Shown: positions 7,347 through 7,615 of the stretch, one piece after another
Position numbering within the stretch: position 1 is the stretch's first letter
How the letters are laid out: each line of letters begins with the position of its first letter
Assembly: GCA_034717835.1 (NCBI GenBank)
Contig: JAYELZ010000269.1
Location: 1-7,615 of the forward strand
Reading direction: 5' to 3'
DNA: 7,615 nucleotides
From: G713 sp034717835
Lineage (GTDB): Bacteria > Chloroflexota > Anaerolineae > B4-G1 > SLSP01
Made by a program: the position numbers and the translations under genes
Notes under the pieces: generated by a model
Databases searched by the model: none
The model's input: the letters and a program-made list of their open reading frames with translations, nothing else
What the model was told of the DNA's origin: nothing

Positions 7347-7359
7347 CCACATCAATCAT

Positions 7360-7395
7360 AACCCCGGAAGACTGGGGATATCTTCCGGGGTTTTT
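7360..7395 (+). terminator. Rho-independent terminator of the protease gene
   Basis: AACCCCGGAAGA (7360-7371) and TCTTCCGGGGTT (7381-7392) form a perfect 12-bp GC-rich stem around a 9-base loop, ending in a T5 run at 7391-7395. It starts 13 bases after the TAA. The A at 7360 is preceded by only a few adenines, so termination of the convergent minus-strand gene is less likely. Confidence 0.92.
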
Positions 7396-7402
7396 GCAGC
7401 AC

Positions 7403-7416
7403 GGCGATAAATCGCC
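7403..7416. repeat. ATNNAT-core hairpin (ggcgATAAATcgcc)
   Basis: A perfect palindromic hairpin with the same AT-AA-AT core as H2 at 1131-1146 but different arms. It is followed by TACTACG, resembling the CTACG box beside the upstream cluster. It lies 8 bases after the terminator T-run. Confidence 0.65.
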
Positions 7417-7460
7417 TACTACGAACCCCTCCCCAGTCGCCGCAGGGTGACTTCGCCACC

Positions 7461-7495
7461 GTAGCCGCGAATTTATTCGCCAGGCGCGCAGCTAC
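7461..7495. repeat. ATNNAT-core hairpin (gcgaATTTATtcgc) within GTAGC/GCTAC flanks, overlapping a stop codon
   Basis: The hairpin at 7467-7480 has the same ATTTAT core as H3. It lies between GTAGC (7461-7465) and GCTAC (7491-7495), which can pair as an outer stem. Read on the minus strand the element begins GTAGCTGCG, the same nine bases as 1165-1173 on the plus strand, so it is a family member in the opposite orientation. Its end overlaps the TAG stop of the minus-strand gene. Confidence 0.65.
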
Positions 7496-7614
7496 CGCCA
7501 GAATTCCTGGTCATGGGCGCGCATAAACTCGGCACATCCGTCCCACGTCACCGGCACCAGCTCGATCTGGGTAAAGCCTCCATCCGCCAATGCTGCTTGA
7601 CCTAGCCACCCGGT
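7492..7614 (-). CDS. 3' end of a minus-strand gene, possibly a SAM-dependent methyltransferase
   Basis: On the minus strand one frame is open from the window edge to a TAG at 7494-7492, giving the last 40 residues. It contains GGFTQIELVPVTWDGCAEFM and ends HDQEFWR. The pattern (alanine-rich helix, then G-F-T-x-I-E-L-V-P-V strand) resembles the last helix and strand of class I SAM-dependent methyltransferases, but no SAM-binding motif is in view, so the family is tentative. The other two minus-strand frames hit stops within this stretch. The gene is convergent with the protease. Its start lies beyond the window. Confidence 0.6.
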   Translation of the reverse strand, partial: TGWLGQAALADGGFTQIELVPVTWDGCAEFMRAHDQEFWR

Positions 7615-7615
7615 A

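Noticed and set aside
7435..7452. Stem AGTCGCC/GGTGACT
   Set aside because: Seven pairs with one mismatch and no T-run or family core; could easily be chance.

Overview
The window looks like a piece of a Chloroflexota genome, probably Anaerolineae or a related lineage. Three points suggest this. Two genes encode large modular secreted proteins of beta-propeller, PPC, NHL and DUF11 type. Both end in the short tail [IV][FY]LPL[VT][FL]R that I recall from many secreted Chloroflexota proteins. The intergenic DNA is packed with short GC-armed palindromes. No rRNA or housekeeping marker is present, so the phylum call is inference.

Layout, left to right. (1) The 3' part of a plus-strand gene (2-1006) for an extracellular protein: beta-propeller-like repeats, a DUF11-like domain and the tail QIFLPLVFRNY. 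(2) A gene-free but highly structured spacer (1007-1352). It holds a 17-bp imperfect stem-loop just after the stop, then a 13-codon relic (1062-1100) encoding a second copy of the same tail in another frame, then a cluster of four hairpins all built around ATNNAT (1100-1197), then an inverted array of AATCYGTG 8-mers partly enclosed in a GGCCGCAAG/CTTGCGGCC stem (1203-1288). (3) A 1992-aa plus-strand gene (1368-7346) for a secreted papain-family cysteine protease. Its domains run signal peptide, DUF333-like pro-region, C1A peptidase with intact Gln/Cys/His/Asn, PPC, two Ig/FN3-like modules, PPC, twelve NHL blades, a probable seven-bladed propeller, and the tail VYLPLTLRQ. (4) A strong Rho-independent terminator (7360-7395) followed by two more ATNNAT hairpins. 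(5) On the minus strand, converging on the protease, the last 40 codons of a gene that resembles the end of a methyltransferase.

Functionally, the two plus-strand genes look like independently transcribed extracellular or cell-surface proteins rather than an operon. They share only the C-terminal tail, which presumably directs both to the same export or anchoring fate. The protease probably digests protein outside the cell, with the PPC and propeller modules holding it to a surface or substrate.

The most interesting signals are the tail occurring three times, including a relic preserved almost only at the amino-acid level, and the dispersed hairpin family whose arms change while remaining complementary.
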